Below, piece after piece: positions 32,916 through 42,096 of a stretch of 64,000 nucleotides of DNA; the stretch's first letter is position 1, and each line of letters begins with the position of its first letter. The stretch comes from Hyphomicrobium_A sp964405975 (lineage in GTDB: Bacteria; Pseudomonadota; Alphaproteobacteria; Rhizobiales; Hyphomicrobiaceae), in contig CAYOPW010000001.1 of NCBI GenBank assembly GCA_964405975.1, positions 62,001-126,000 of the forward strand. Reading direction: 5' to 3'. Both the position numbers and the translations under genes were made by a program. The notes under the pieces are model-generated. The model saw nothing but the letters and a program-made list of their open reading frames with translations, did no database searches and was not told where the DNA came from.

Positions 32916-35333
32916 GTGATGCGTCATACGCGGACACCGCATGAGGGTTGCGGAAGGTCACGCGGTCCTTGCCGGCGCCGGAAGGTTGCTGGCCGGGAGC
33001 GTTTGGCCATGTTCGCGATTCTTGTTGCAATGCTCGCGTTTGGCAGCGGGCAGGCCTTCGCCCAGGATCCAAGCGTCCTGGCGCCTAAGACCCCATCGGA
33101 TAGTTCATTCGGCGATACCGATATTTCTCCGCAGCTCAAGATTGATCGATCGCAGCCGCTCTATTTGCAGGCGGATGAGCTCATCTACGATACAGATGGG
33201 GATACCGTCATCGCGCGCGGCAATGTCGAGATCTACTACAACGACTACATCCTGACCTCCGACGAAGTCGTTTATAATCAGTCGGCGGGAACGCTGACCG
33301 CTGTCGGCAACGTCACCCTCAAGGAGCCCAACGGAAATATCCTGCGGGCCGATCGCTACACCCTGACTGACGACTTTCGGGACGGGTTCGTTCAATCATT
33401 GAGCATTGTTGCCAAAGACGATACGCGCATTGCTGCAGAGCGTGCAATACGGCGCGAAGGCAATGTCACGGAGTTCATCAATGGCCGCTTCACGCCTTGT
33501 AAGAGCGATGGCGGCATGCCGCCATTGTGGTGCATCAGTGCCGCGCGCGTGATCCACAATCAGCAGGACGCCAGCATCACGTATTACGATGCGCAGTTCG
33601 AATTTTTTGGCGTGCCCATCCTCTACACGCCCTACTTCCAGCATGCCGACGGCTCAGTGAAACGAAAGTCAGGTTTTTTAACGCCCGAGGTTGGGAGCTC
33701 CGACGCATTTGGCTTCAGCACGACGGTCCCCTACTACTTTGCGCTCGCGCCAAATTACGACTTCACCTTCTATCCAAAGTACATGACCCGCCAGGGTGTG
33801 CTGTGGCAGGGTGACTGGCGCCACCGGCTCGCTAATGGACAGTACCATGTGAAGCTTGCCGGCATTGATCAGGACGCTGGACAACTACCAGGCGACATAC
33901 AAGATCGCGAAAAGTACGATGGCTGGAGAGGCAGCATCGAAACGAAGGGCCTATTCTCTCTGTCGAGCTGGTGGAAAACTGGTTGGGACGTCACGATCGA
34001 AAGCGACGACGCTTTTCGCCGTTTCTACAAGCTCGACAACGTCCTGCTGACGGACCGCGTCAACCGCGGGTTCCTTATCGGCCAATCGGACCGCAATTAT
34101 TTCGGCATGAATGTCTATCAATTGGGCGGGCTCTTATTAAATGACCCACCCGAGTCTGACTCTTGGGTGCATCCCATCATCGACTATAACTACGTGGCGG
34201 CCGACCCCATTCTCGGCGGCGAGTTGCGCTGGAATACCAACGTGCTGAGCCTGACGAGCGATAATGAATCCCAAGGGCCCGGTGCCGAGAGCAACAATCG
34301 CATTGTGACAGAGGTTAAATGGCGCCGGCGCCTCACAGATCATATCGGCATCACGTACACGCCGTTCGGTGAATTGCGCGGCGACATTTACCAACTCAAT
34401 AACTACTTCGATCCGCAAACTGCGACCTTCGTTGACAGCGACACATCCCTGGCGCGCGGGCTCGCCTTCGGGGGCGTGACGGTGGCTTATCCTTGGGTCG
34501 CCAATTCCAGCAGAGGTTCGCACGTTGTTGAGCCCATCGGTCAAATCATTGGCCGTCAGAACAATGTCAGACAGCGCGATCTACCGGACCAGGACGCGCA
34601 AAGTCTTGTGTTCGACGACACGAACCTCTTTGAGACCACCAAATTCTCAGGTTACGACCGCATCGAGACGGGATCGCGCGCCAACGTCGGCGTGCAGTAT
34701 ACCTTCCAGGCGAATTCCGGCGGTTATCTCCGAGTGCTCGGCGGGCAGAGCTTCCAGCTCTCAGGCGACAACCCTTATCTGGACCCCGGCACTGATCAAG
34801 AAGGTAACCCTGTCTTCACGCCAAACAATGGATTGGAGACGAACAGGTCCGACTACGTGTTGGGCGCCTACATAGCGCCGTCGGACTTCTTCCGGGTCAT
34901 TGCTCAAAGCCGCTTTAATGAGGATGATTTGGCCTTGCGCCGCCAGGATACGACGGCGATTGCCGGGTATGGCCCCTTCTATGCAACAGCGACGTATGCA
35001 TATGAAGCAAACGCTCAGGCTCAGGGTTTCACAGACGCCCAGCAGGACGTGCTCACATCCCTAAACGTGGCCCTCACCGAGCATTGGAGCGTCAAGGGCG
35101 GAATGCGCTACGACATCGACTCGGATAAATTACTGCAAAACCTACTCCAAATCCGCTATGCGGACGAATGCTTCGTTCTTACTGCCCAGTACACGGGCAA
35201 CTACTTTGATAGTGACGAGATTGCGGATGGCACCACTGTACTGTTACGCTTCGAGCTGAAGCATCTGGGCTCGTTCGGCTATAAAACCGATGCGCTTGAT
35301 TATGCCTTCTCCGAGCAGCAGTCGGGCGGGTAG
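32916..35333 (+). CDS. lptD: LPS assembly outer-membrane protein LptD
   Basis: LptD is the outer-membrane beta-barrel that places lipopolysaccharide in the outer leaflet. The 805-residue precursor has an N-terminal signal region with the hydrophobic stretch MFAILVAMLAFGSGQAFAQ, a periplasmic OstA-like domain (LYLQADELIYDTDGDTVIARGNVEIYYNDYILTSDEV read in parts) and a long barrel rich in alternating aromatic strands such as YDFTFYPKYMTRQGVLWQGDWRHR. GTG 32916 and ATG 32919 are adjacent starts with AGGAGG upstream; the spacing suits the GTG slightly better. It precedes surA, whose product helps fold it. Confidence 0.95.
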   Translation: MMRHTRTPHEGCGRSRGPCRRRKVAGRERLAMFAILVAMLAFGSGQAFAQDPSVLAPKTPSDSSFGDTDISPQLKIDRSQPLYLQADELIYDTDGDTVIARGNVEIYYNDYILTSDEVVYNQSAGTLTAVGNVTLKEPNGNILRADRYTLTDDFRDGFVQSLSIVAKDDTRIAAERAIRREGNVTEFINGRFTPCKSDGGMPPLWCISAARVIHNQQDASITYYDAQFEFFGVPILYTPYFQHADGSVKRKSGFLTPEVGSSDAFGFSTTVPYYFALAPNYDFTFYPKYMTRQGVLWQGDWRHRLANGQYHVKLAGIDQDAGQLPGDIQDREKYDGWRGSIETKGLFSLSSWWKTGWDVTIESDDAFRRFYKLDNVLLTDRVNRGFLIGQSDRNYFGMNVYQLGGLLLNDPPESDSWVHPIIDYNYVAADPILGGELRWNTNVLSLTSDNESQGPGAESNNRIVTEVKWRRRLTDHIGITYTPFGELRGDIYQLNNYFDPQTATFVDSDTSLARGLAFGGVTVAYPWVANSSRGSHVVEPIGQIIGRQNNVRQRDLPDQDAQSLVFDDTNLFETTKFSGYDRIETGSRANVGVQYTFQANSGGYLRVLGGQSFQLSGDNPYLDPGTDQEGNPVFTPNNGLETNRSDYVLGAYIAPSDFFRVIAQSRFNEDDLALRRQDTTAIAGYGPFYATATYAYEANAQAQGFTDAQQDVLTSLNVALTEHWSVKGGMRYDIDSDKLLQNLLQIRYADECFVLTAQYTGNYFDSDEIADGTTVLLRFELKHLGSFGYKTDALDYAFSEQQSGG

Positions 35334-35516
35334 GGTAAAGGCGGCGGGACGTTTCACATAGGCTCCCCGCTCGCCACCCAGGCCACCTGATGCCACGGCT
35401 CCGCCACGGTTCGTGTGGATAACATGATGCTAGCCCGAGCCGCGGGGCTAAGAATCTCTCACGTTATCGAGATCCTCCCATGACGAAATGAGTCACAAAC
35501 CCAAAAGACAAACACG

Positions 35517-36809
35517 ATGAAATATGCGCCACAGCGCTGCGGTCCACGCCAGTCTCTGGCTTGGCGAACCTATGCCCTTCTCGCGGTGTGCCTAGCATTT
35601 GCCGCAGCACCGCCGGCTGGAACCATCTCAGCGCGCGCGCAGGGCGCCTCGCCCGCCGGCAATTCAGCATCACCAGCGGCAGCATCCAAGAAATCAACAC
35701 AACCCAATTCTTCTTCTGCGACGCGATCCGCTGCCAGCAAGCCGATGCGGAAGCGGCGGCGCTCATCCGGCGCGAGCCAGTCCATCGTTGCGCTCGTCAA
35801 TGACGACCCGATCACCGGTTACGAAGTCCTACAACGACGACGCCTCATGGCCATGGGCAAAAATATCAATTCTCAGGTGCAGGCGAACTTTAAGCGTCTC
35901 ATCAAGGACCCGAAAACCACCGCACGCTTGAAGGCCATACTCGACGAAACGGTTAAGGCGAACGAAGGCAAGTCGAAGGATGAGATCATCAAGATCTTCG
36001 AGGGACGCAAGAAGGCGTTTGGCCGCTCTCTGCAAAAACAGGCCATCGAAACAGCGCGAAGATCGACCATGCCCTCGCAAAAAGCCGCGTTAAAAGAGCT
36101 AATAAATGAACGACTGCAATTGCAGGAGGCCAAGCGCATCAATGCGCTGGCCTCCGATGCAGATGTCAACCGTGTCCTGGCCGGCATGGCCAAGCGCAAT
36201 AAAGTGACGCCAAAAGATCTGGCCAAGAATATTGCAAAGATGGGCGGCAACATTGATGCGATGAAGGAGCGGATCAGAGCATCGATGTCGTGGAACAATG
36301 TGATCCGCCGGCGTTTCGGGCATCGCATTCAGGCCGCAACGCGCGGACTGGACGTTATGATAGCTGACGTCGAGGGCGGCGATGGCATAGAATTGCGAAT
36401 CCAACGGATTTTGCTGACCATGCCGATAAAGCTCGACCAGAAACAGGTGGCGGGGCGGCTGCGCGATGCAGAGCTTTTGCGCGCGAAATTCACCGACTGC
36501 AAAGGCACCTCTTCACTGGCGACGGGTGTAACGGGTGCACGTTTCCAGAACCTGGGTCTTCGTTCGCCATCAAGTATCCCTGAGCCGACGCGCACCCTCC
36601 TGCTGAGCGCGCAGGATGACGAAATGCTGCCGCCAAGCGTTGGCGAGAGTGGCGTAGAGTTGTGGGCGGTTTGTGGCCGTAAGACCATTCCCGCACGAGA
36701 GAAAAAGCGCGCATCAGCGAAGGATAAACTCCAGCAGAAGGAATTCGAGATCCTCTCCAAGCGCCATCTCAAGGACCTGCGCCAGGACGCCCTTATCGAG
36801 TATCGCTAA
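35517..36809 (+). CDS. surA: SurA-like periplasmic chaperone
   Basis: This 430-residue protein resembles the SurA N-terminal-domain chaperones that escort outer-membrane proteins. It has a signal peptide (YALLAVCLAFAAAPPAGTISARAQ), a low-complexity Ser/Ala/Lys linker, and the typical start of the chaperone domain IVALVNDDPITGYEVLQRRRL. A helical region follows, with LINERLQLQEAKRINALASDADVNRVLAGMA. The C-terminal part (about 300-430) is divergent and shows no clear parvulin motif, so peptidyl-prolyl isomerase activity is doubtful. Its place between lptD and pdxA is the classic surA position. The 183-base spacer before it shows no obvious promoter. Confidence 0.85.
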   Translation: MKYAPQRCGPRQSLAWRTYALLAVCLAFAAAPPAGTISARAQGASPAGNSASPAAASKKSTQPNSSSATRSAASKPMRKRRRSSGASQSIVALVNDDPITGYEVLQRRRLMAMGKNINSQVQANFKRLIKDPKTTARLKAILDETVKANEGKSKDEIIKIFEGRKKAFGRSLQKQAIETARRSTMPSQKAALKELINERLQLQEAKRINALASDADVNRVLAGMAKRNKVTPKDLAKNIAKMGGNIDAMKERIRASMSWNNVIRRRFGHRIQAATRGLDVMIADVEGGDGIELRIQRILLTMPIKLDQKQVAGRLRDAELLRAKFTDCKGTSSLATGVTGARFQNLGLRSPSSIPEPTRTLLLSAQDDEMLPPSVGESGVELWAVCGRKTIPAREKKRASAKDKLQQKEFEILSKRHLKDLRQDALIEYR

Positions 36810-37858
36810 TGTGTGCTGCGGCCAAGCGCCGGTATCGAACGCCGATCGCAGTTAGCATGGGCGACCCGGCCGGGATCGGTGCGGAGATAAGTCTCAAGGC
36901 GTGGGCACAGCGGAATGCGCACGACCTTCCCCCATTCGTGCTCTTTGCAGACGCTCCGACCCTCACCCAGCGTATCCGCCTAATGGATCTCGCGGCGAGG
37001 CCGCAGATCATCCGATCCCTTTCAGAGGCGGTCGACGTCTTTGCCAGCGCCCTTCCCGTCTGGCCTGTCTCTCTGGCAGAACCGGCTACGCCTGGCACGC
37101 CCAATCCCGCCAACGCCACAGCCGTGATCACCGCCATCGAGCACGCAACTGCAGCCGTTATTAGCGGTGAGGCAATGGCCCTGGTCACTAATCCTATCGC
37201 CAAGAGCGTTCTGGCCTCGTCCGGCTTTGCTTATCCCGGCCACACCGAGTTTCTGGCCGCCCTCGCACGGCGCCATTTTCCCTCGCTGCGGATTCGCCCC
37301 GTCATGATGTTGGCAAGTGAACCTCTGCGCGTCGTGCCGCTCACCATTCATATCCCGCTTGCCGATGTGCCCAAGGAGGTGACACGAGAAGCGATCCTGG
37401 ATACGGCACGTATCACGTTCGAGGCCCTGAAGCGTGACTTTGCCATTGCCACTCCACGTGTTGCCGTGACTGGCCTTAATCCGCACAGCGGTGAGGAAGG
37501 CACCATGGGCAGCGAGGAACGCAACGTTATTGCGCCCGCAATTGAGGATTTATGCAGGGAGGGATATTCGATCACGGGTCCGCACCCGGCCGATACCTTG
37601 TTTCACGCGGGTATACGAGGAAGCTATGATGCAGTGATCGCCATGTACCATGACCAGGCTCTGATCCCGTTCAAGACACTTGCCTTCGAACACGGCGTCA
37701 ACGTCACGCTGGGTCTGCCTTTCGTGCGCACGTCCCCCGATCACGGCACAGCTTTTGACATTGCTGCGCAAGCGACTGCCTCACCGCAAAGCTTTATGGA
37801 GAGCCTCAGACTTGCAGCCCAAATCGCCACCGCGCGTGCCCCAGCGGCGCCAGGATGA
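36809..37858 (+). CDS. pdxA: 4-hydroxythreonine-4-phosphate dehydrogenase
   Basis: PdxA oxidises 4-phosphohydroxy-L-threonine in the DXP-dependent vitamin B6 pathway. The 349-residue protein opens with IAVSMGDPAGIGAEISLKAW. The metal-binding and substrate residues lie in segments such as FAYPGHTEFLAAL, VTGLNPHSGEEGTMGSEE and GITGPHPADTLFH (seen here as SITGPHPADTLF), with AMYHDQALIPFKTLAFEHGVNVTLGLPFVRTSPDHGTAFDIA near the end. It shares one base with the surA stop (TAATG) and overlaps rsmA by four bases, so the three are translationally coupled. Confidence 0.96.
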   Translation: MCAAAKRRYRTPIAVSMGDPAGIGAEISLKAWAQRNAHDLPPFVLFADAPTLTQRIRLMDLAARPQIIRSLSEAVDVFASALPVWPVSLAEPATPGTPNPANATAVITAIEHATAAVISGEAMALVTNPIAKSVLASSGFAYPGHTEFLAALARRHFPSLRIRPVMMLASEPLRVVPLTIHIPLADVPKEVTREAILDTARITFEALKRDFAIATPRVAVTGLNPHSGEEGTMGSEERNVIAPAIEDLCREGYSITGPHPADTLFHAGIRGSYDAVIAMYHDQALIPFKTLAFEHGVNVTLGLPFVRTSPDHGTAFDIAAQATASPQSFMESLRLAAQIATARAPAAPG

Positions 37859-38760
37859 GTCCGAGCGGCAGCCGCGAGAAGGGTTCTGGCGCAAGCCCCG
37901 ATGGCCTGCCGCCTCTGCGCGATGTTATTGCCTCACTTGGGCTTACCGCCAAGAAGAGCCTCGGCCAAAACTTCATACTGGATCTCAATGTCACGCGGCG
38001 GATTGCGCGAGCCGCAGGCCCGCTACAGAACCGCACCGTCGTCGAAGTGGGACCAGGCCCCGGCAGCCTCACCCGTGCGCTCCTCCTGGAAGGGGCTGCA
38101 CGCGTCATTGCGTTTGAAGTCGATGAGCGGTGCGCTCCAGCACTTGAATTGATCGCTGCCAGCTATCCTGGGCGGCTCGCGGTGCACTTCGGCGACGCGA
38201 TTACCGCTGATTGGCAGCTGCTCCTGGCGGCAGAAAACGGCGCCGGCAAGGCAATCATCGCCGCCAACCTACCCTACGCAGTCGCTACACGCCTCCTTGT
38301 CGGTTGGCTTGAAGCTGACCCCTGGCCGCCCTGGTATGACCGCATGGTTCTGATGTTTCAAAAGGAGGTGGCTGATCGAATCGTGGCGTCACCAGGAACG
38401 AAGGCTTATGGGCGCCTATCCGTGCTGTCGCAGTGGCGTACAAAGGTTCGCACGATCATGACATTGCCGCCGGACGTGTTCACACCACCCCCGAAAATCT
38501 CCTCGACTGTCGTTGAGTTTGTAACGCGTTCCCACCCCTCACCTCTCTGCTCGGCGACTATACTTGGCAAGGTGACAGCCGCCGCCTTCGGACAGCGGCG
38601 CAAAATGCTGCGTACGAGCCTCAAGCAACTCGTCCCCATGCCCGAAGAGTTGCTGGCCGTGGCTGGCATTGCGGGAAACTTGCGGGCCGAGGACGTCAGC
38701 GTAAAAGACTTTGCGCAGCTTGCGTTTGTCTTTGAACGGACGAAAGCTGGTCGGTCCTAG
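37855..38760 (+). CDS. rsmA: 16S rRNA (adenine 1518/1519-N6) dimethyltransferase
   Basis: RsmA (KsgA) dimethylates two adjacent adenines near the 3' end of 16S rRNA late in small-subunit assembly. The 301-residue protein shows the SAM-binding motif VVEVGPGPGSLTRALL, the catalytic motif ANLPYAVAT (NLPY type) and the C-terminal RNA-binding part (AAFGQRRKMLRTSLKQL). An N-terminal tail of about 25 residues precedes the core, which starts at KKSLGQNFILD. It is the last gene of the lptF-rsmA run; a 221-base spacer with dyads follows, before the FecR gene. Confidence 0.96.
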   Translation: MSPSGSREKGSGASPDGLPPLRDVIASLGLTAKKSLGQNFILDLNVTRRIARAAGPLQNRTVVEVGPGPGSLTRALLLEGAARVIAFEVDERCAPALELIAASYPGRLAVHFGDAITADWQLLLAAENGAGKAIIAANLPYAVATRLLVGWLEADPWPPWYDRMVLMFQKEVADRIVASPGTKAYGRLSVLSQWRTKVRTIMTLPPDVFTPPPKISSTVVEFVTRSHPSPLCSATILGKVTAAAFGQRRKMLRTSLKQLVPMPEELLAVAGIAGNLRAEDVSVKDFAQLAFVFERTKAGRS

Positions 38761-38981
38761 GCTTAGGCGCTTAATACATTGTCAATCTTTGTGAACGGCA
38801 AAGGGAAATTCGATTGCGAATTGCCCCAAAATGATTTGCCGAAACTTTTCATTATCCATAACCGGGCTACATTTCAGGATGTTTGTGCCGGTTAGAAGGT
38901 ATAGACTGCTAACTGGGTAGCAGCTCCGGACCTTGAACCACAATCCGATTTTGACATGTTCTCAGAAGACGGTTCTTCAAT
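38761..38981. promoter_or_regulatory. rsmA-fecR spacer with two dyads
   Basis: The spacer is less GC-rich than the coding DNA around it. It contains the dyad AATTCG (38807-38812) / CGAATT (38817-38822) and the dyad CTGCTA (38906-38911) / TAGCAG (38918-38923), the second 58 bases before the FecR start codon. I see no firm -35/-10 pair. The region should contain the FecR-gene promoter. Confidence 0.4.
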
Positions 38982-39890
38982 ATGCGCCTCACAAAGCTAG
39001 CATTGTTCGCGACCGCATTGCTCTGGAGCAGCGCGAGCGCTGTTGCCGCCCCGGGCGACACCATTGGTTCAGCTGTCACGATTGTCAGCCTTGTCACGGC
39101 AGAATACGAAGCCGACGAGCGCCAGCTCGCGACAGGCGATAACGTCCGCCAAGATGAGCTGATCGATGTCAGCACGGATGGACGCGGCGAGCTTCGGCTA
39201 CGCGACGACACAAAGCTGGCGCTCGGGCCCGGCTCGCAGCTCTTGCTCGATGAATTCGTCTACAATCCTGAAATCTCCGGCGGCGCCATAGTCCTCAATC
39301 TCGTCAAGGGCACCTTTCGGTTTGTCACCGGCATTGCAGCAAAACCGGCCTATGTCATTCGCACACCCACAGCATCGATCACGGTGCGCGGGACCATATT
39401 CGACGTATATGTTCAAGACAGCGGCATGTCGTGGTTGTTGCTCCTCGAAGGCGCCATTGAGGTCTGTAATGAGAACGGCGAATGCCGACTTCACGACCAG
39501 CCGGGCAAACTCATTCGCATTACGCCGGAAGGCGCGTTGGGCAATCCCGTCAAATGGGCCAGTCTTCCCGAAAAGCAAGACGAGCCGTTTGAATCTGCAT
39601 TTCCTTTCATAGTTAAAGCACCGCTGATAGATCCCGACCCAATCTTCACGCCCGACGACATCGTACTTGGCAACTTGCCCGACAAGCCCGGCCGCAACGA
39701 CGATGCCAAGCAGGAAGACAAGCCCAAAAAGAAGGTCAAGAAAACCAAGAAGAAGCGGGTGAAGAAGGCCAGGCGGAAGCGTAAATCCAAGCGCCGCGCC
39801 AGCTCCAATATCCCGAAGTTTTCCATCACGATTGGCGTGGGTGGGGGAATGGGCCGCCGTCCCAAGCGCCATCATAAGCCGAAATACTAG
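38982..39890 (+). CDS. exported FecR-domain protein with Lys/Arg-rich tail
   Basis: The 302-residue protein begins with a Sec signal (LTKLALFATALLWSSASAVAA) and continues with a FecR-like domain (about residues 50-185), recognisable by GDNVRQDELIDVSTDGRGELRLRDDTKLALGPGS and the strongly conserved TPTASITVRGTIFDVYV. Unlike FecR anti-sigma regulators, it has no N-terminal cytosolic part and no membrane helix after the signal. Residues 247-272 are almost all Lys and Arg, followed by a Gly-rich end. It converges with the CHASE2 cyclase gene, with three bases between the stops. FecR-like and CHASE2 cyclase genes are often neighbours in this order, as I recall, so a joint periplasmic signalling role is plausible. 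Confidence 0.85.
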   Translation: MRLTKLALFATALLWSSASAVAAPGDTIGSAVTIVSLVTAEYEADERQLATGDNVRQDELIDVSTDGRGELRLRDDTKLALGPGSQLLLDEFVYNPEISGGAIVLNLVKGTFRFVTGIAAKPAYVIRTPTASITVRGTIFDVYVQDSGMSWLLLLEGAIEVCNENGECRLHDQPGKLIRITPEGALGNPVKWASLPEKQDEPFESAFPFIVKAPLIDPDPIFTPDDIVLGNLPDKPGRNDDAKQEDKPKKKVKKTKKKRVKKARRKRKSKRRASSNIPKFSITIGVGGGMGRRPKRHHKPKY

Positions 39891-39893
39891 ACG

Positions 39894-42080
39894 CTAAGTG
39901 GCGCGCCCGGCATGTTCGGGCGCGAGCCTCCGTGCGTACGTTTCAAACAACGGCGCAAGGTTTTTCCCGCCAAGAGATCGACACGTCTGGATGGCCTTTT
40001 GCGCGCCGGTCGCGTCCTGGGCGCTGAGCAAACTTATAAGTTGGCGATGCGCGCTCTTAAGCTTGAGAAAATTCTGCGAAGCCGCAACCGTCTCATCGCC
40101 AAGAAGGGCGAAGATTCGCTCAGGCCGGTCCTTGCCCCGGAACAGAACGGAATCAAGTTCAAGGAATGCGAATCCCGTGGCCGCTTTGATCGTACGTTCA
40201 CCGGCGATAATCGGTATCTTGTATGTCTTCGTGGCCTCCTGCAGCCGCGAAGCCACGTTCACAACGTCGCCCAGAATTGAGTAATCGAAGCGCTCCGGTG
40301 AGCCCACGTTACCGACGCAGCATTCCCCCGTGTTGAGTCCGATACCTATGCGCACGGGCGCGTGCGTGCGGCCGCGCCGGCGCGCCTCAGCCGCCCACTC
40401 TTCGTTTTGGGCTTGAAGTCGAGAGATCATGTCGAGCGCTGCACGGGCGGCATTGCTGGCGTGCTCAGCATCCAGGAGCGGAGCATTCCAGAATGCCATC
40501 ACCGCATCACCCATGAATTTGTCTATCGTCCCCCGTTGTTCAAGGATAACCTCAGACAGCGGCGTAAAAAGTTGATTGAGAAAACGCACCAATGCTTCAG
40601 CGCTCATACCCTCTGAAATCTTGGTAAAGCCGCGCACATCAGCAAACAAAACCGTCACCTCGCGCATCTCTCCGCCTAGCTTCAGTTTGTCCTGATTGCG
40701 CGCAAGTTCCTCCACTAGGGGCGCGGCCACGTAGTGGCTGAAGGCATGGCGTACGCGATTGCGGTCTTTCTCGGTTTGGATGTAGTTATCAAGCGACGTC
40801 GCCAAGTAGAGCAGCACGACGGCAAGCGACGGATAGACGGGATCAAACAGAAAGCCGGCCTGCGTAAAGGCCAACCATGAGGCCCCAAACACCGCCGCAA
40901 TAGCCACCACGCCCATGATTGCGGCCATCGCTGCGCCGAGGCGATAGACCAACCAGGCAATCGCACCGCCGGCTAAAACGAGAAAAAGGAGTTCTGATCC
41001 CGTTGCATAGGCCGGCCGGACGAGGTTGTCGCCCGACAAGATTTGCTCCAGGGCTTGGGCGTGGATTTCGACGCCCGGCACGGCAGGACCAAGTGGCGTT
41101 GCCCTCAAATCAAGAAGGCCCACGGCACTCGTCCCAATCAGTACGTGCCGCCCGGCCACTTCTGTAGGATCGAAGGAGCCATCCAAAATGTTGTGCGCGG
41201 AAATGTAGCGCTGCCGGTCGTGCTGCGTGAAGCGTAACCAGAGCTCGCCGCGCGCATCGGTGGGCAGCACGAAGTTGCCAACGCGCACCGAATCGACTCC
41301 CGTCCTCTCGCCGAACGACCAAATACCGCTGCCGCCCGATGAGCGCACAAAGATCGTCGATTCTCCCAGCGCGACACGCAGGGTTTCAAGGGGCAGCGAG
41401 GGATAGAGTGTACCGCCGACGGAAAGTAGCAAGGGTGCCCGGCGAATAATCTGATCGCGCACTGGAATCCAGTTGACGGCACCGAGGCCAGGCGCGTGCT
41501 CACTCAGTGCAGGCAGACTGCCAATTCCACCGGCGAAACTGGGGACAAAGTCCTTCGGATCATCGCCTGCAAAAGCAAAACGCGCGCGCGGCGGGCCTGG
41601 CCTACCTCCACTGGCGTCCTCCGCAGCAAAGCCAAGCACGACCGGGGCCGCCGCGATGGCCTCGGCGAGTTGTTCATCGTTGGATGGAAGCGTTGCCGCT
41701 TGATTGGTCAGCGGCACAAGCTCGGGCACATCCGCGAATAGCTTGGCAAACTCTTCTGGGGAAAGTCGATCCGCCTCGGCGAGAATCAAATCGATGCTGA
41801 TTGTGCTGACGCCTGCGTTCTTCAAGTTGTCGATGATCGCAGCAAGTTTCGTTCTGGGCCAGGGCCACTGGCCAACGCGCATCAAAGACGCCTCATCGAT
41901 ATCAACAATGCGAACGGGAAGTGTGGGATCGATTGCACGTGGCGACACGACAAGGTAGGTGTCGAAGACGGACTGGCGGAGGCTCGCGACGGGTCCAGGG
42001 TCAACGATGCGCAACGCCACCGCAAGAAATAGGAATGCCGCCGTGAGGATTAAATGAACGGACAGACCTCGCACGTCCAT
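39894..42080 (-). CDS. CHASE2-domain class III adenylate cyclase
   Basis: This protein of about 728 residues has one N-terminal membrane helix (VHLILTAAFLFLAVALRI), a periplasmic CHASE2 sensor domain (about 35-345, e.g. PVRIVDIDEASLMRVGQWPWPRTK and GRHVLIGTSAVGL), three further helices (about 360-430) and a cytosolic class III cyclase domain. The cyclase has the metal aspartates (FADVRGF, KFMGD), the base-selecting lysine in DKFMGD and the transition-state Asn and Arg in NVASR, so it should be active. The second base-contact position, in DYSILGD, is Ser instead of Asp or Thr. ATG 42080 is only one base from AGGAGG, so GTG 42074 (seven bases away) may be the true start. It follows gmk closely on the same strand. 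Confidence 0.92.
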   Translation of the reverse strand: MDVRGLSVHLILTAAFLFLAVALRIVDPGPVASLRQSVFDTYLVVSPRAIDPTLPVRIVDIDEASLMRVGQWPWPRTKLAAIIDNLKNAGVSTISIDLILAEADRLSPEEFAKLFADVPELVPLTNQAATLPSNDEQLAEAIAAAPVVLGFAAEDASGGRPGPPRARFAFAGDDPKDFVPSFAGGIGSLPALSEHAPGLGAVNWIPVRDQIIRRAPLLLSVGGTLYPSLPLETLRVALGESTIFVRSSGGSGIWSFGERTGVDSVRVGNFVLPTDARGELWLRFTQHDRQRYISAHNILDGSFDPTEVAGRHVLIGTSAVGLLDLRATPLGPAVPGVEIHAQALEQILSGDNLVRPAYATGSELLFLVLAGGAIAWLVYRLGAAMAAIMGVVAIAAVFGASWLAFTQAGFLFDPVYPSLAVVLLYLATSLDNYIQTEKDRNRVRHAFSHYVAAPLVEELARNQDKLKLGGEMREVTVLFADVRGFTKISEGMSAEALVRFLNQLFTPLSEVILEQRGTIDKFMGDAVMAFWNAPLLDAEHASNAARAALDMISRLQAQNEEWAAEARRRGRTHAPVRIGIGLNTGECCVGNVGSPERFDYSILGDVVNVASRLQEATKTYKIPIIAGERTIKAATGFAFLELDSVLFRGKDRPERIFALLGDETVAASQNFLKLKSAHRQLISLLSAQDATGAQKAIQTCRSLGGKNLAPLFETYARRLAPEHAGRAT

Positions 42081-42096
42081 ACCTCCTGGCTGCGTC

